Of a DNA stretch of 64,000 nt, positions 46,740-57,136 are shown piece by piece. Made by a program: the position numbers and the translations under genes. The notes under the pieces are model-generated. The model had not been told where the DNA came from. It worked only from the letters and a program-made list of their open reading frames with translations, and did no database searches. The stretch is taken from contig PZJY01000009.1 in assembly GCA_031472005.1 (NCBI GenBank), positions 496,001-560,000 on the forward strand, given 5' to 3'. Numbering within the stretch: the stretch's first letter is position 1; each line of letters opens with the position of its first letter. The stretch is from Tetracladium setigerum. Taxonomy: Eukaryota; Ascomycota; Leotiomycetes; Helotiales.

Positions 46740-47887
46740 TTTGGTGGGAAAGGAGGGAGTGAAGGGAGTTTGGTGTGTACAGTAGTACTAGGTGGTTGAG
46801 ACAGAAGGTTGTTAAGCGATGATGTTTAGTGGTTCTGTTCTCACAGCAACAAATAGCTCATGGGGTATTATAACTCTTATCGCGAAACCGGCACACAACT
46901 TTAATCAATACATATAGTTGCTCTGCCGTATCTCTAGTCGTTGGAGACGGTTATGCACATTGTCGGAGTCGGCTAATCACCGGATCATTCATTGAAGCAA
47001 TGCATGTATTGGACGCCTTCTTTAAAGTATGTCGAATATTGACATGCAGTGCAACACATCCTAGCTTAAAGCAAGGCAGATTTAGGTAGACAAGCAATAT
47101 CAGGTTCTTGGGATCTAGGGGATTCTCCGTTGTAGTATTGGGCCTGGCCTCTGTATCGGGAAGCTTTCTTCTGGACTGTAGATTTGAAGTTTGCTTCCTT
47201 CTTGACTGGTTAAAGTCGGCGTCGAGGGTTCTGCCCAGACAACCACAAGCTGGAAAACATATTTCTCCGGCTGTCCACTTGTTACTTTCTGGTCATTATT
47301 AAGCCTTCTCATGTTGTACACTTGATGTGACAACATCCCGAAGAAGGCAACTGAAGTTCACGTAGTCACATGACTATGTGGTCGATGAATGTGAATGTCG
47401 ACGCTAGACATTCATACAGAACCATGAGCTCCTTTCCTCTTCCTTCTTTCTATCTTAAATATAATATACTAGATCTAGAATGCTACTACTTTGCTGGCTA
47501 TTATGTCTCCCTCAAAGTGATTACTTTATTTACATATTCATGTTTGGTACCATCCAGGAATATTGTCTGACTTCTATTTGAATTGCAAGAATTTTGGTAG
47601 CCAATCTACCAACCAAGTAACTTAAGCGCGCTGTTATTGGTTTAAGGATGTAGACGTAACATAATAGACCAGATGTGGCAGGTGGCAGGTGCAACTTCGA
47701 AATTGTGCCTCTCAAATGCTTGTCGCCAAGCGAAGGCCCGTATACGCGCCTCCCTCCCACCACGACATATTCCATTCTTCCCAATGTTGTTGACTCCCAA
47801 ATCATTAATACCTTAACATATCCGCTTGCCTCCTCTGTTAGGATCATTCTGATTCTGATATCTGATGGCGGCAGTCTTGATGAAATA
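46740..47887. other. Divergent intergenic region
   Basis: No supported gene. The plus-strand frame is open from 47675 but lacks an ATG until 47888. Confidence 0.5.
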
Positions 47888-48706
47888 ATGGAAGTCCCTT
47901 CCTCAACCACGAAGCTGGCAGCAGCAGCCACTGAGACGCGACTTCTGCCTCTCATCACTCCATTCGTACCACCATCAGATAGCGATTGTGAGATCAACGA
48001 CCTGATATTTATCGGCACCAAATCAGTATGGGACAACGTTACGATTTCCACCAGCATCATCTACTCAGATCCCGCGAATACTCGATTTGCCTCCTGCCAG
48101 CCCTCTGGCTGGGACAAAGTAGTCCCGCAGAGTCGCTTCACCTTCAGCCCAGCTGTCTGCCCAAGTCAATGGATCGCACGGCATCTTGGAGTGTCGTCGT
48201 CGGCAGGAAAGCTCGTCACGACTGCCTACTGTTGCCAATCTCTTTACGGTACCTTGGACACCCAATATACCGCGCTAGGTGATGAAACTCGACAATGTAT
48301 TCGATCCCTGAATGGATATCATAATATCACTGTGTTGGCAACTCTTTCCCACGGCACTGGCCAGACGCGACCCATTACTACTGGCTTTATTCAGCATCCA
48401 GCTTGGAATATCATGTGGGAGGCTTCTGACCAGGCGACGTTGACTCCACGACCTCCAACCATCAAATCGGATACTTTTATCAGTTATTGGGTGCCTGGAA
48501 CCCCAATCGACATTAGGGAGGAGCGTAATGGGCTTTCCGGTCTGGGTCAATCTTTGTTTTGGTTTATGGTAATTGGATTGCCGCTTATTTTTTTCGTGGC
48601 TGCTAGCGGTTGCATTTGGTGCTGTGTTAGGAAGAGGAAGAGGAAGAGGCATTTAGCTGCTACGACGACGCCTGTTGGGACCCCCTCTGCAATTGATCCG
48701 AAGTAG
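47888..48706 (+). CDS. Single-pass fungal membrane protein of unknown function
   Basis: The frame gives 272 aa from the first ATG at 47888; sequence before it is open but has no ATG. The N-terminal ectodomain has LLPLITPFVPPSDSDCE, FASCQPSGWDK, FSPAVCPSQW and TTAYCCQSLYG, the Cys pattern of a large family of fungal surface proteins that carry PPxxC, PSGW and CPSGY motifs. One transmembrane helix (FWFMVIGLPLIFFVAASGCIW) near residue 235 is followed by a basic CCVRKRKRKRH stop-transfer sequence and a short tail. No clear signal peptide precedes the ectodomain, so a missed first exon is possible. Nothing indicates an enzyme. Confidence 0.65.
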   Translation: MEVPSSTTKLAAAATETRLLPLITPFVPPSDSDCEINDLIFIGTKSVWDNVTISTSIIYSDPANTRFASCQPSGWDKVVPQSRFTFSPAVCPSQWIARHLGVSSSAGKLVTTAYCCQSLYGTLDTQYTALGDETRQCIRSLNGYHNITVLATLSHGTGQTRPITTGFIQHPAWNIMWEASDQATLTPRPPTIKSDTFISYWVPGTPIDIREERNGLSGLGQSLFWFMVIGLPLIFFVAASGCIWCCVRKRKRKRHLAATTTPVGTPSAIDPK

Positions 48707-48843
48707 GGTTCAAAATGTTTGTTATTAGTTGCGAATCTTGTCATCAGACACCATCGATAGAGTGTGTCCTTGGTTTGGTAGGCATTGCAATCCAACACCA
48801 CCGATCCAAGGACCCCATCAAACGCCTCAAATACTCACTGATT

Positions 48844-49587
48844 CTACATCATCATCTTCAACAATTTTATATTCTTCTCTGCCACTGCCACCGCACTCAC
48901 AAGCACGAAAAGATCCCACGTCCCCTCCCCCCACCCCTCAGGCCCTTCCGAACAAATCTCAACGGCACCATCAACATCCATGCTCCACGGATCATGCACA
49001 TATCTCGCCAGCAATCTATTACTTTCAGCTTCAACAAGCTTGTGATGCATTCCCCGATCCATCTTCTTCATGGTGCCAGTGACAGTGTTGGTTCCTTTCC
49101 ATTGCAGCAGTACCGCCGTTGCGACTTGCTGTGATGGCCCCCAGGTCGGGAGCGAGACTGCGTAATTATTGTGTTTCCAGGCTGAGTTCAGTACCATTTC
49201 TATGCGTTGTGACTTTTGGGGTGCTGATGGAGCAGGATCGCCGAGAGAGAGTAAAGTGGTATCTCTCATGAGCGAGACTTTGGCCGCGGCGGCGATGGTG
49301 GTGTTGGCGTCTTTCAAGGAGCCAGTGTTGACGAGTAGAGTCCAATCTCCACTAAAGGATGAGCAGAATGAGATAGTGTAAATGTGCTTTTGAGAGGGTT
49401 GTTGTTTGATCTTGAATTGACGTTTCCAAAATGTGGCGGAGGTTATGGTGTATTTTCGGATGCAGCTGCCATCGTCGGCGGGGAGTTCAGTCTCGTTGAC
49501 GAGAACATCTGATTTTGGCTTGTAGCCCGACATTTTGGCCTTGCTTGAGTCGAGCGGAGTGAGAGGTGGTGTTGGAAATGTGGACAC
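48844..49587 (-). CDS. Tubby/LURP-one-like fungal protein, paralogue B
   Basis: A single exon of 247 aa (or 229 aa from the internal ATG at 49533). It shares with paralogue A (45421-46739) the blocks RIEMVLNSAWKHNNYAVSLP, LLQWKGTNTV, DRGMHHKLVE, NRLLARYVHDP and the final WDLFVLVSAVAVAEKN. It lacks both the intron and the Ala-Gly tail of A. No signal or metal motif is present; the closing hydrophobic helix fits the buried central helix of Tubby-like folds. The gene converges on the membrane-protein gene, leaving a 137-bp spacer. Confidence 0.68.
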   Translation of the reverse strand: MSTFPTPPLTPLDSSKAKMSGYKPKSDVLVNETELPADDGSCIRKYTITSATFWKRQFKIKQQPSQKHIYTISFCSSFSGDWTLLVNTGSLKDANTTIAAAAKVSLMRDTTLLSLGDPAPSAPQKSQRIEMVLNSAWKHNNYAVSLPTWGPSQQVATAVLLQWKGTNTVTGTMKKMDRGMHHKLVEAESNRLLARYVHDPWSMDVDGAVEICSEGPEGWGEGTWDLFVLVSAVAVAEKNIKLLKMMM

Positions 49588-50563
49588 AAGTGGTGGATTT
49601 CGAAGTTTGTTGATTTTGTCGATCTTGTTAGCGAGAACGGAGGGTCTGGCAAGGCTGGCAACGCTAGTGTCTATATATCTGGGAGAGCTTCCCTACTCTC
49701 CATTACAACATTTCTCAAGGTGTGTCTCCTGCCATCTCGGTCCATCTGTATGATATCCCTGCACCCTCCCGAATCCAGGTGAATTTATTGGCTGTATGCA
49801 GTGGATGAACATGCAATGCAACAACCTCGCTTAACGGTCTGCACCAAAACAATACTGGACAACGTCCTTTCCTATCTGTGAAACCTTAAAATCAAGAGAC
49901 CACGTCCAACGTTCAACGTCACGAGAGCCTTGCCGTGGCTTATTTCGATGTCGGGGCGTTTTTGAGGCGTTTTTCAAGGCTTTCTGGTTATGTGTGTGCA
50001 GATTTGGGATTGTTCCGGCGGGGAAGTGGCGGCTGGAAATCCGCAAGTTCCCTCCCCCAGTTCATTCGTTCGGATTATCTTCATCACTTATCAATGTCCA
50101 ATAACTGACAACGAGGCTGGTACAGTACTGTCCAGTCGAAGACAATGATGTGTGTCAAAACAAAGTGTTCGTTATCTCGTCGGGGAGTAGCGGCTAGAAA
50201 CCCGCAGATGTAAGATCTTCTAAATGATGTTTGTTAACAAAAGGGTTCGACTGCAAGCTTAATTTAGCGGCGAGGTACAGCAATCCATTCACTGCCCATG
50301 TCGTACGTTCGAGACAACAGCCCAACGTATTGGGGCTATTGATTCAAGCCATCTAGGATTCTGAGATCAGCCTTGCTGTGATATCTCTCTAACCACGACC
50401 TCTCGCCCCTGAAAGGTAGAATAGCAGTACTCTTTCTATCTCTTCGACCCGGTTTTAAAATTGTTGCTCTTGGAAAGCTTTGGCACACAATGCTATGTAC
50501 AAGGTCTCTTCAGAGTAGTCCAAACTTGAACTCCGGGGTCTCTCTTCCTTCTCTCGAAATTAG
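49588..50563. other. Intergenic region
   Basis: No supported gene. It contains two copies of the motif CGGGGANTNGCGGCTNGAAANCCGCA (near 50019-50045 and 50180-50206), a partial direct repeat in non-coding DNA. Confidence 0.45.
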
Positions 50564-50839
50564 ATGCGGTACTACATTGCGAGACTCGCAGTGATGGATG
50601 ACATCCAGGAATTAGGAAATATCCCGATTCGAGAGATGATGCCCAAACTCGCCGACTTCCGAAATATTGATAAACCTTTCAAACGCGACTTTAGGCATAG
50701 CAGAATGCAAGTAATGATATTGTAAGCACAAGTGACTGCTATTAGATGAGAGCAAAATAGAGCTGAGGTGCTAAAGCTTGCGCGGATGTCAATCTTGTGT
50801 GTGGCAGCGAAAAACACTCCCCTCAGCAGCGATGAGTAA
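50564..50839 (+). CDS. Candidate small gene, unknown
   Basis: An ATG at 50564 opens MRYYIARLAVMDDIQEL and stays open for 53 codons. A GTAAGC donor at 50722 and an AG at 50759-50760 would remove a 39-nt intron and continue VMILAEVLKLARMSILCVAAK to TAA at 50837-50839, 78 aa. The continuity of hydrophobic and charged residues across the junction is natural, but 39 nt is very short for an intron and no family is recognised. The longer minus-strand frame over the same bases (50943 to 50572) is less protein-like. Confidence 0.35.
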
Positions 50840-50998
50840 AAGTCGAGAGGTGAAAACTCATTCCAGTCCAAAAACAATAGTAGAATAAAGGCATGAAGTT
50901 GAAAGAGTAAATATTCATTACATACCCAAAGCCCACTCGCCAACTATGAATACAGGTAACGCCCAGAATGCTTCCAAACGCCTCGCTCAAAACCCTAT

Positions 50999-52378
50999 TT
51001 ACTCATATCGGGACGGACGTGGCGGACCTGGTGGACCGGATGGACCCTGCTTCTTCAACTGAGCCCTACGAAGTGAAAAGTCCATACTCCGAGTATCAAA
51101 TTCTTTGGTTTTTGGGTCCCACGCAGCTGTCACATTGAATACCAACCACGCCCGCGGCGCTTCCACTTCGACGAAGCCGGAGACGATAATGCTGCCTCGA
51201 GGTGGATAATTCTTGACTGGTTTCCAGGTCTGCGCAAGTGTAGATTTGAAGGCAAATATAGGGAGGAAGAAATGTGATTGAGCAGCCAGGGCAATTTGTT
51301 GATCTTTGCTTGCCTCCGAATCATTGTGGTCGTTGTCTAGTATAGATGATTTGATGGGATTTGGTGCTTTGACGATGGCTCTTGAGGGGCTGTCGACTGC
51401 TGTGACTTGAGGACCGTCTTTACTAGGAAGGGGGTTGGTCATGCCATGGTGGTATCCACCTATGATCTGGTCAATCGTTTGTGGGGGCTCTGTGTTTATT
51501 CCAAGCATGCCGGATATTATTCGTATATCCTCCGCTACCATTGCTTGAGTGAATGACCAGAATGATTTGAATACAGCTTCAGGCCAGAGAGCTTGACGAA
51601 GTTTGAAGACGAGAAGAGAATCTACTGGGTTTTGAGCCCAAGCGATGTAATCATCTGTGATTTCGATCCTTTGGATGGTTAGCCAGGCCGCTCGAAATTG
51701 ATAGCGCACAACTTACCCTGATCGTACAAACTCTGGCGGTGCAACCTGAGGGAAATCTACGTCCAGCCAACGTCTCCTCAATTTCATTCCCTTGCCACAT
51801 CTTAACGTTAAAATGGGATGACTTTCGGCTGAAGTCAAGACATAATTCGCCAGAATATCTAGCACTATGTTAACCACAATCCGCTTTCCTTGACGATGAG
51901 CTCTAACCTCTCACCCTCCTTCCTTCTGCCTGGTCTTTGCTAAACTTGATGAATTCTTGCCACTCCGGATCATTTCCACGATAAGGTTGGGGTTCGAGTT
52001 GTTCTGTCGTTCCGGGAAATGGTATGAATAACGGTGCGCTAGCCTTCATTTCTTCATCGTCTGGCAGGTCCAATTGTGCAAACGGCCCGAAAACCACTGA
52101 ATCATAGAAGAATATGCCAGCTACCAATGCGATCGTCGAAAGTGCAAAGGTCCTAGAGTGATTTGGTCAATATTGCTCCGGTGCAGGATTTGAGAACGGA
52201 TACACACGCACCTAAATCGTACGTGCGGCTTTCCAAATCGCACTTTATATATATTCGGCGCCTGCCCTTTCTGTGCCTGCCGCTCCAATTTGAAGGGCAG
52301 TCTACTCACCGAAAAGACATTTCTCTGCTGTGATCTCAGAACTCTCGACATCGAAACGGGGTTCAAGGCTCGCCGCAT
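50999..52378 (-). CDS. Probable mitochondrial single-pass membrane protein, unknown
   Basis: Four exons: from 52378, introns 52153-52211, about 51865-51914 and 51669-51716. The N-terminus (MRRALNPVSMSRVLRSQQRN) is basic, without acidic residues, and looks like a mitochondrial presequence; a hydrophobic segment FALSTIALVAGIFFYDSVVF near residue 60 is a single membrane span. The body has YVLTSAESHPILTLRCGKGMKLRRRWLDVDFPQ, FVRSGIEITDDYIAWAQNP and a Pro-rich C-terminus. At the end of exon 2 the best donor (GTGAGA) is out of phase unless the adjacent run 51914-51916 lacks one base; with it the length is 407 aa. I do not recognise the family. It is divergent from the Vps3844 gene over about 350 bp. 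Confidence 0.65.
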
Positions 52379-52730
52379 GGTGGCGGCTTTGGGCGAGCCC
52401 TGGGAGCGCGCTTCTGCTGCACAATCGAGTTTTTTGGGTGCTTAAGAATTGCAAGTGATTGCGGTAGATACCAGAAGACAATTTCGATAGCGTGCTTTTC
52501 GTCGTGGTATGGTAATATGTCTAATGATTGTCTGTAGTTTGCGCTCTCCATTGATTGTTGATAAAGACGGTGGTTGCCGGCAGAATGCTACGAGCGGTTT
52601 AGCGCGATTCTTGAGCTCGTCGCCGCGTCCTTATCATGGCTGGATGGACGATGAAGCTTCACAACCTGGACGACGTAGCTGGAAGATTCTCACGAGCCCA
52701 ACCCCAATTCCCCCGCCCACCACCACCATC
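52379..52730. promoter_or_regulatory. Divergent promoter region of mitochondrial-protein and Vps3844 genes
   Basis: The 352-bp gap separates two divergent start codons. No specific element stands out. Confidence 0.4.
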
Positions 52731-53953
52731 ATGAAATTCCCGACAACCTGGCTGTTGCCAGCCTTCGTTACCGCAGCTTCTGCATCCCTCGAAGCAAGCG
52801 TTTACCTGCTCAACTCGGACAGGCTTCCAGAATCCTCCAACCCGCCCACACTTTCCCCAGAGCAAGCCAGACTCGTCTTCGCGCAACGTCTCGGCGCATC
52901 AAAATACCACAGCTTGGGCGATGCTAGCGCCTCGACTTTATCATATATCAACAAGTTTGGAGTAGAGCAAAGAAGCTTGTTTGGAGAGGGACTGGAACAT
53001 CGGACAGCTGAGGTGCTGTTGATTGTGGAGGGAGTGTCGTCTCAGGCTGCTGGACTATCGCAAGAAGGATTATCTGCGGACAAGCTGGCCTTTTACATCT
53101 CAAGTCCCCCCGCAACCGATGCCAATTTCAAGCTTGCGGATGACTTGTCATCGCAAGTAGTTGAAGGAGAGGCAAGAAAGTGTGCGCTTGAGGGGGATGC
53201 ACATCCTTTCTCATACTGTTGGGACTCGGATTTTGCCAAAGTTATTTACTATGATCTATCCAAGGTAAGCGCAGCTGATCATACTTTGGTCCGACGACTA
53301 ATATATATTGGTAGAAATCAAACACCGTTGAGAAATTGGCCGTTGAACAAAAGAGATTGGCTCAGTTCGCAAAAGACCAGGCAATGAACATCATGGTCGT
53401 TCACATCCCAAAATCATCTGCATCTTCAAAGGCAAAGCCGAGCCCCTACGGGATATACGATATGCCTGGCCAAGCCACACTTGGTCGTAGATTTGTCGAA
53501 GAGCCATTGAATGGATCTCCGATCATGGCCCCCGCAACACCCAACAGAGCCCCAGTCACAGTCTCAAACTCTACCGGCAAACCAATTACTGGCATACCTC
53601 CTATCTGCTATTCATCACTCGACGCATGCACCGAGAAGACGAATGCATGCTCCGGACATGGATCATGCTACCAGAAGCGAGGAGGCGACAAGGCTTGCTT
53701 TGCATGCGGTTGCAAGGCAGAAAAGCGCACGTTCACCCATGGTCCTGACAAGCGAAAAGGAGTCCGACATGTTTACTGGGGAGGTGCTGCATGCCAGAAG
53801 GAGGACGTCAGTGGTCAATTCTGGCTTATCTCCATCTTTGTCGTTGTTATGGTGGGGCTCGTCAGCTGGTCAATTGGCCTGATGTATAGCATTGGAGAGG
53901 AGAAGCTTCCAGGTGTTATCGGTGCTGGTGTCTCTACAAACAAAGCGAGATAA
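52731..53953 (+). CDS. Vps3844-domain secretory-pathway membrane protein
   Basis: Two exons (intron 53265-53314) encode 390 aa. The ATG at 52731 starts a signal peptide, MKFPTTWLLPAFVTAASA; the open frame upstream is ignored. The luminal domain has PTLSPEQARLVFAQRLG. The C-terminal DUF3844/Vps3844 domain is clear: CYSSLDACTEKTNACSGHG, then CFACGCK, VYWGGAACQKEDVSGQFWL, followed by the single helix FVVVMVGLVSWSIGLMY and a short cytosolic tail. The domain family is annotated as vacuolar sorting related and its members are ER or endosomal type I proteins. Cysteines of the EGF-like part are all present. The exact role is not known. Confidence 0.9.
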
Positions 53954-54458
53954 GTGGTTCTCTTGTTGTTGTTGTATGATTTGGATGCGATGGAATAATA
54001 AAATCCTCTGCAGTTGAGTGAAAGGCTTGTCGGCGGCGTTTTCAGAACTCTTGTATGTTTTAGGCTCGAAGCGGCAAGTGTATAGAAATTATGAAATGGA
54101 ATTAGGTTGGTTTTTTGGCTTGATTTCATTTTGTCTGGACTTTTATCGGGCATCATGTGCGCTCACAAGAAGTGCTATTATCCTTCCATCTCCATTGCAG
54201 TAAGGTCCATTGCCTCTAAATTGGTTCCACTCTATGTGCATCCTATCAAGTGTAGACAAGCTTATTACCATATGCAAAACTCAAATAGAACATCACCATT
54301 CTAATCCTCAAACCAAACTCACATCCGCCTAACCTACCCGGCACCTACCTATACTCAACCATCTCCCTCTCACACTCACCAATCCTACAATATTCTTTCT
54401 CCTACCTCTCCCTCCTCAATAACCTCCAAAATAAAAAACGCTCCTCAACCCATCACAC
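53954..54458. other. 3' region and low-complexity spacer
   Basis: It holds the 3' end of the Vps3844 gene; the last part is C/T/A-rich. No separate gene. Confidence 0.45.
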
Positions 54459-54690
54459 CTACACAAACGCTCTATCATCAACACCCCAAACCTTCTCACC
54501 TTCCACAGACTCCCTCACAACACCATAACACCCCCCATCTGTACCATCCCTTTCCCATCTCCACACCTTTCAACATCCCACCACCTACCTCCCACTTCTC
54601 CAGCATAGTGAAAGCACCAATACCACAAAAACATACCATCACATCATCAGTACTCTCCCTCTCCTTCCCTCACTTCCATTCCCAAATCCT
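54459..54690 (-). pseudogene. Fragment of an unknown gene, probably decayed
   Basis: On the minus strand the 35 codons before a TAG at 54459-54461 read like protein (VWRWERDGTDGGC, GEKVWGVDDRAFV), and upstream, in another frame, GAFTMLEKWEVGGGML. Dropping one A from the run 54568-54570 joins them. Further upstream GRIWEWK is cut off by a stop. No start codon or family could be found, so a gene remnant is more likely than a working gene. Confidence 0.3.
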
Positions 54691-55053
54691 ACCAAAGAAG
54701 CTTCATGAATACAACTGTACAGTACCAACCTCATAATACATTCCACATTCTGAATCGTAATTTACTACCTTCTTACCCCTTGATATCTAAAGTATAAACA
54801 TTTAAGGACATTAAAAGGTTAAAAGCATACTAAGACGTACCCATGTAATCTCGCAGCGTACCTATCTAGGTAAGTCGCAATTGCACATTTTCACGTAAAT
54901 GACTCAAAAATAAATGAAGACCAACAGGTTTTTTGAACCAAAAAAAAGAGTTGGAAAAAGTTTTTCTTTCTGAACCTATGTGTACAAACAAGCATCACTA
55001 TACACTCTACCTCGAAGCGGCCCGCCTCAGCACCCATCCAAATTCTACCCACT
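54691..55053. other. Intergenic spacer
   Basis: AT-rich 3' flank of the processing-peptidase gene; nothing else is seen. Confidence 0.45.
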
Positions 55054-56784
55054 CTATGCATTTCTGCTCATGTCTGCACGGATACGAGAGTAATCTAGAA
55101 GACTGAAAGGAAGAAGTATGTTAGCAAGGAAAATCAGAATTTGGTAGGATGTGATAGGTAGAAAAAAAGACTTACCCCTCGATGCTTCCGATAGCACTAA
55201 CAGCAACATCCTGATCCCACAATTTTCTCTGTGCAAAGCTCTTAACATCCTCTGCGGTGATGGCTCCAATCACACGCTCAATCTCCTCTGGGCCCATTCT
55301 ACGTCCGGTGGTGATGATTTGGCGTCCAATATCCTCGGCGACAGCGGTTGTGCCATCGAGAGAAAGAAGAATGGATGCCTTGAGTTGTGCCTTGGCTCGC
55401 TCGACCTCACCCTCACCAACGTTGTATGAAAGTCTGGACCACTCACGGAGGGTGAAGTGGACAAGATCGTCAATTCGGGTGAGCTGGTCAGTAACGAGGT
55501 AAATACCCCAAAGACTGTGTTGCATTAGTTATAACGTCCAAATAGAAACTCCAAGAAAGAAAATTACCCGGTATCACTGTAGCTGGTCGAGAAACTCATG
55601 AAGCTGTTTGCCAAATCGTTCTTTGCGACGAAGCCACTGAGCTTGCTTCCCATGTGAGGGGCATTACCCATGGCTTTATCCCAGTTTCCGACGATGGCCT
55701 GGGTGACCAAAGCAGTGAAGTAGTCATCATCCTTCCAGCTAACACCCTCTACGGCAATGGCGATGTTAGCAGTAGGGATGGTGTCGTCACGGATTCGGAC
55801 ATCAGATCCAATGAAATCTGGCTTTGCCTTCTGTGCGGCAATTGCCTGGGCACCGCCGGAATATGGCTCAGTAGGAAGACCAGAGAAGTGCTTCTCAGCA
55901 AGCTCAACCAATTGCTGGTGAGGAACACCACCGGAACCAACAAGGACCATGCGATCAGCTGTGTAGTTTGTCTTGATATAGTTGACCAGGTCGTCTCTCT
56001 GGATTGATTGAATGTTCTCGGCGGGGCCCAAAATGGTACGACCTAAAGGTTGTCCCTGGAAAGCGGTTGCGTGTAGGTGGTCGAAAACAACTTCCTCCAA
56101 TTGCTTGTCCACCTCCTCGGATTCTCTCAGAATAACATCACGCTCCCGTTCGATTGCTTGTGGCTCCAACTTTGAGTTCTGGAGGATATCGGCGAGGATG
56201 TCGACGGTTGCTGGAACATCGGAGTTGAAGGCTTTGGCGTAGTATACAGTGTTTTCACGCTGGCAAACAGATCAGTCACTCTCCCATTGTTTCCGGTGCT
56301 TCCCAACAACGTACAGATGTGTAGGCGTTCAAGTGTCCACCCATGTTCTCGATTTCCAACTCCAATTGATGTTGTGTTCGGTTGCTGGTACCCTAGATCC
56401 ATCGTCAGCCGCTGTTCCTGCTTGCCCAATATCCAATTGATGCGGTACCTTGAAAGCAAGATGCTCCAAGAAGTGTGCTGTGCCATTGGTTCTGTCGGTC
56501 TCTGCTCGAGATCCAGCATCGATCCACACGCCGACCGTCGAGGTCTGCGCCCACGGTGAGTGTTCGGTAGCGATCTGGGAAATGTCAGCGGCTTCCTCCC
56601 TCTACCAGCCATGGGAGGATCCAATGCGTACTGTGAGGCCGTTTGAAAGGGTGGTCGATTCCGTCTTCACGCCATTTTTAATGACAGGAGTCGCGAAACC
56701 TCTCTTCAACGGCGAGACAGCGTTGAGGGAAGCACGACTGCGCAATCCTTGGGAGAGATTGAGGGCCAAGCGACGGGACGCCAT
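55054..56784 (-). CDS. MAS1: Mitochondrial processing peptidase beta subunit
   Basis: Six exons encode 478 aa; introns are 56575-56631, 56393-56448, 56260-56314, 55515-55567 and 55103-55175, all in phase. The N-terminus (MASRRLALNLSQGLRSRAS) is a mitochondrial presequence. The inverted zinc motif HFLEH of M16 metallopeptidases is followed by LAFKGTSNRTQHQLELEIENMGGHLNAYTSREN and the distal metal-ligand region with ERDVILREsEEVD, so the subunit is catalytic. The C-terminus (AVSAIGSIEGLLDYSRIRADMSR) is strongly conserved. With the alpha subunit it removes presequences from imported proteins in the matrix. The gene is divergent from SDH4, whose own presequence it would cleave. No frame defect is seen. 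Confidence 0.96.
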
Positions 56785-57136
56785 CGAAGCGGTGTGTATA
56801 TGGGAGGATGAGGTGATGGGGGAGAGTCGTTGAGAGAAAGAGAGAGGAATTGGACGTTGAATGGCAATCGCTGGAAATGCTCTGATGAGGTCGAATCTTG
56901 CCTTCCGTCAACTTTGACGGAGCTCTTTTCACCAGCCAATCAGAGGTGTTCTATATAAAGTTTACATAAGGAATGTGCTTGCCGAGGAAGACGCTTCCGA
57001 AGATGCGCGATGGGCACGACCGACGACCGACCTCTCGACTCTTTCTCCAATTTTAATGTACAATTTAATGCTCCCCAATTCACCCATCTAAACCAAACCA
57101 CGGAGGAGAAGAAGGAATTCTATACAGACACACACA
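56785..57136. promoter_or_regulatory. Shared divergent promoter of MPP beta and SDH4
   Basis: The 352-bp gap contains AGCCAATCAG at 56934-56943, a good match to the CCAAT site of the HAP/CBC complex that controls respiratory genes in fungi, and TATATAAA at 56953-56960. Both are closer to the peptidase gene but could serve both directions. Confidence 0.5.
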
